Below, piece by piece: positions 5,574 through 6,923 of a stretch of DNA of 6,923 nt. This DNA comes from JBCCZC01 sp039188505. Its GTDB lineage: Bacteria > Pseudomonadota > Gammaproteobacteria > Xanthomonadales > SZUA-38. The stretch covers positions 1-6,923 of the forward strand of contig JBCCZC010000313.1 in the NCBI GenBank assembly GCA_039188505.1, read 5' to 3'. The notes under the pieces are model-generated. The model saw only the letters and a list, made by a program, of their open reading frames with translations, did no database searches and was not told where the DNA came from. Both the position numbers and the translations under genes were made by a program. Position 1 is the stretch's first letter. Every line of letters starts with the position of its first letter.

Positions 5574-6709
5574 ACCTCCCCGGCCAGAAACGACCGCAGT
5601 CGATCACCCAGCGCCAACGCGTCCGCGCGGCCCAGATCCAGCAGGGCGCGACAGTATTCACGTTCGAAGAGCAGATAGCTGGGCAGGCGCGTGCCGCGCC
5701 GCCAGGCTCCGATCCCGGACAGCAGCATGCGCACGCTCGCCGGCATCGCATGCAGATGCGCATCGGCCACGTCACGCAGGTCGATGCTCGGCCGAATCAC
5801 CAGCGAGTCCACCTTGCGGAGCTCCGTGTGCTCCCGGCGCATGCCCGGAAGGAGATCGAGCGTGCGATTGATCCGCTGTAGCCTCGCGAGATCCGCATCC
5901 AGGCTGTCGAGGAAGACGATATCCAGAAGCGATCCGGCGACGTCACCGATCGTCGGCGGCGGCAGAAGATCCGTTGGCTCCGGATCCGTCACGCCGTCAC
6001 GGGTGCTGATCACAAGGACCCGATCCGCCCCGAGATGAATTGCTGGCGACAGCGGCGCTGCCATGCGCAGGCCGCCGTCCCCGAACCACTCCTGCCCGAC
6101 GCGGGCCGGCGGGAAAAGCACAGGCAGTGCCGATGACGCCATCAGGTGGTCGACGTCGATCCGGGAACGCCGCCCGAGCCGTCGCGGGCGCTCCCACGAA
6201 TCGCACCCGTCGATCGCATCGAAGAACGCGATGGCGCGAGACGACGTGTAGCCGGAAGCGGTGATCGCGACCCCCCGCAGGGACCCGGTACGGATGGCTT
6301 CGGGAATGCGGTCGAGGACCGTCTCGTTCTCGAGCAGCTGCCGGAGCGGTGCCGTATCCAGCAGGGACCGCGGGCCAGGCAGGCCGAGGCGTCCGAACAG
6401 CAGGGCCCCGATCCAGTGAACCGCTGATCGGGCCACCGTGCGCCAGTCGGTCCGGTAGATGTGGTGGCACCGCATGGAGCCCCAGAACGCCTCGAGGCGC
6501 CCGAGGCCATTGGAAAACCGCGCCGCGTGCGAAGCCAGCACGGCCGCATTGATCGCCCCTGCGGACGTGCCGACGATGATGGGAAAAGGATTGGAATCCG
6601 TTCCGAGCACCTCCAGGAGGCCGCGGAGCACGCCAACCTGATAGGCGCCACGGGCGCCCCCGCCGGGCAGCATGAGCGCCGTGCGTGATCCCGGTGCGTC
6701 AGTCGACAT
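5561..6709 (-). CDS. Patatin-like phospholipase family protein
   Basis: 382 aa. Patatin-like proteins are Ser-Asp dyad acyl hydrolases acting on phospholipids or other lipid esters. Visible: the oxyanion-hole glycine run GGGARGAYQVG (16-26), nucleophile motif GTSAG with Ser49 (47-51), and the catalytic Asp211 in FGDGG (209-213), so all catalytic elements are intact. No signal peptide or clear membrane helix is seen; it is probably cytoplasmic or peripherally membrane bound. The C-terminal part (about 240-382) is not recognised in detail and may be a family extension. The ATG at 6709 has a weak GGGA 6 nt upstream. It sits between hutF and hutC but has no known step in histidine degradation. 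The divergent spacer is shared with hutC. Substrate is unknown. Confidence 0.92.
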   Translation of the reverse strand: MSTDAPGSRTALMLPGGGARGAYQVGVLRGLLEVLGTDSNPFPIIVGTSAGAINAAVLASHAARFSNGLGRLEAFWGSMRCHHIYRTDWRTVARSAVHWIGALLFGRLGLPGPRSLLDTAPLRQLLENETVLDRIPEAIRTGSLRGVAITASGYTSSRAIAFFDAIDGCDSWERPRRLGRRSRIDVDHLMASSALPVLFPPARVGQEWFGDGGLRMAAPLSPAIHLGADRVLVISTRDGVTDPEPTDLLPPPTIGDVAGSLLDIVFLDSLDADLARLQRINRTLDLLPGMRREHTELRKVDSLVIRPSIDLRDVADAHLHAMPASVRMLLSGIGAWRRGTRLPSYLLFEREYCRALLDLGRADALALGDRLRSFLAGEVAAS

Positions 6710-6735
6710 CAGTCATCCCGAGCATACATCACGCA

Positions 6736-6741
6736 ATGATA
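6736..6741 (-). promoter_or_regulatory. Candidate -10 box of the patatin-like gene
   Basis: Minus-strand TATCAT matches the sigma-70 -10 consensus at 5 of 6 positions. With 17-bp spacing the -35 would be GTGCCC (6759-6764), a poor match (3 of 6). The leader would be about 20 nt. Its distance from the HutC palindrome (about 45-60 bp upstream) makes direct blocking by HutC less likely. Confidence 0.3.
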
Positions 6742-6774
6742 GGGCCCGACGGCCGACCGGGCACCCGACTTGGA

Positions 6775-6803
6775 TTGTACAAGGTTGTATATACAAGTAT
6801 TCT
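6775..6803 (+). promoter_or_regulatory. Candidate hutC promoter
   Basis: TTGTAC (6775-6780), a 17-bp spacer and TATTCT (6798-6803) fit a weak sigma-70 promoter whose start would fall at or next to the hutC ATG (6811). No SD precedes that ATG, so the transcript may be leaderless. An alternative -10 is TATATA (6789-6794). Either way the operator palindrome lies inside the promoter. Confidence 0.35.
6785..6796. promoter_or_regulatory. HutC operator palindrome TTGTATATACAA
   Basis: A perfect 12-bp palindrome containing TGTA-N2-TACA, the core reported for HutC sites in Pseudomonas as I recall it, and consistent with GntR/HutC-subfamily operators. It lies 14 bp before the hutC ATG. A second, shorter palindrome TTGTACAA (6775-6782) is centred 12 bp upstream and may be a second contact. 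Autorepression relieved by urocanate is known for HutC; here it is inferred from the site and gene. Confidence 0.75.
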
Positions 6804-6810
6804 ACAGCGC

Positions 6811-6923
6811 ATGCAGCCGCGCTACGCCCACATCAAGAGCTACATCACCGCGCGTATCGATGACGGCTCCTGGCGTCCCGGTGAGCGGATCGCCTCGGAG
6901 CACGAGCTCGTTCGCCTTGTCGG
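6811..6923 (+). CDS. hutC: Histidine utilization repressor, GntR/HutC family (N-terminal fragment, cut by window end)
   Basis: Only 37 codons plus two bases are present. They read as the start of a GntR winged helix: PRYAHIKSYITARIDDGSWR, then PGERIASEHELVRLV, matching the family pattern of an initial helix, PG-(D/E)-R-(I/V)-x-SE-x-EL and the beginning of the recognition region. Family members are about 230-250 aa, with a C-terminal UTRA domain binding urocanate, so most of the gene lies beyond the window. The HutC assignment rests on this fragment, on hutI and hutF nearby, and on the TTGTATATACAA palindrome directly upstream. The N-terminus is short compared with Pseudomonas HutC, and there is no SD before the ATG; no better start was found. 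Confidence 0.82.
   Translation, partial: MQPRYAHIKSYITARIDDGSWRPGERIASEHELVRLV

Noticed and set aside
4750..5775. Minus-strand frame of 341 codons across the hutF and patatin ends
   Set aside because: It is Arg/Pro/Gly-rich low-complexity translation, overlapping two real genes in another frame, with no family motif.
1..6923. CRISPR arrays, tRNA or rRNA genes, insertion sequences, attachment sites
   Set aside because: I saw no repeat-spacer pattern, cloverleaf, transposase or terminal inverted repeats; the genes fill almost the whole window and no spacer exceeds 180 bp.

Overview
High-GC bacterial DNA (about two thirds G+C by eye) with closely packed genes and Shine-Dalgarno (SD) starts. 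The protein types suggest a gammaproteobacterium, possibly of the Xanthomonadales/Wenzhouxiangella kind. They include a CadC-like winged helix fused to a TolB-like propeller, the five-step histidine route with HutF, and a HutC-type repressor. This placement is inference; there is no rRNA or other marker in the window.

Left part (1-2769): two regulators are transcribed divergently from a 179-bp AT-richer spacer. On the minus strand is a membrane-anchored OmpR/CadC-type winged-helix protein with a PD40 beta-propeller; it runs off the left edge. On the plus strand is an unusual fusion: an N-terminal AraC-type DNA-binding domain, one hydrophobic segment, and a C-terminal extracytoplasmic domain of an uncharacterised secreted family. 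The fusion joint carries a GTG codon with its own GGAGG, so a separately secreted form is possible. This divergent pair of unrelated one-component, membrane-tethered regulators is the most novel part of the window.

Middle part (2770-5552): a 102-bp convergent spacer with two hairpins is followed by hutI (minus) and hutF (plus), which diverge from a 59-bp spacer. HutI converts imidazolonepropionate to N-formimino-glutamate and HutF deiminates that to N-formyl-glutamate, so they are consecutive steps of histidine degradation. HutF implies the five-step pathway, which needs HutG (N-formylglutamate amidohydrolase); HutH, HutU and HutG are not in this window.

Right part (5553-6923): a patatin-like phospholipase gene (minus) converges on hutF, with a hairpin whose arms hold both stop codons. 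Upstream of it, and divergent, is the first third or less of a GntR/HutC-family repressor gene cut by the window edge. It is preceded by a perfect TTGTATATACAA palindrome that is almost certainly its own operator. The hut genes and their repressor therefore flank a lipid-hydrolase gene.
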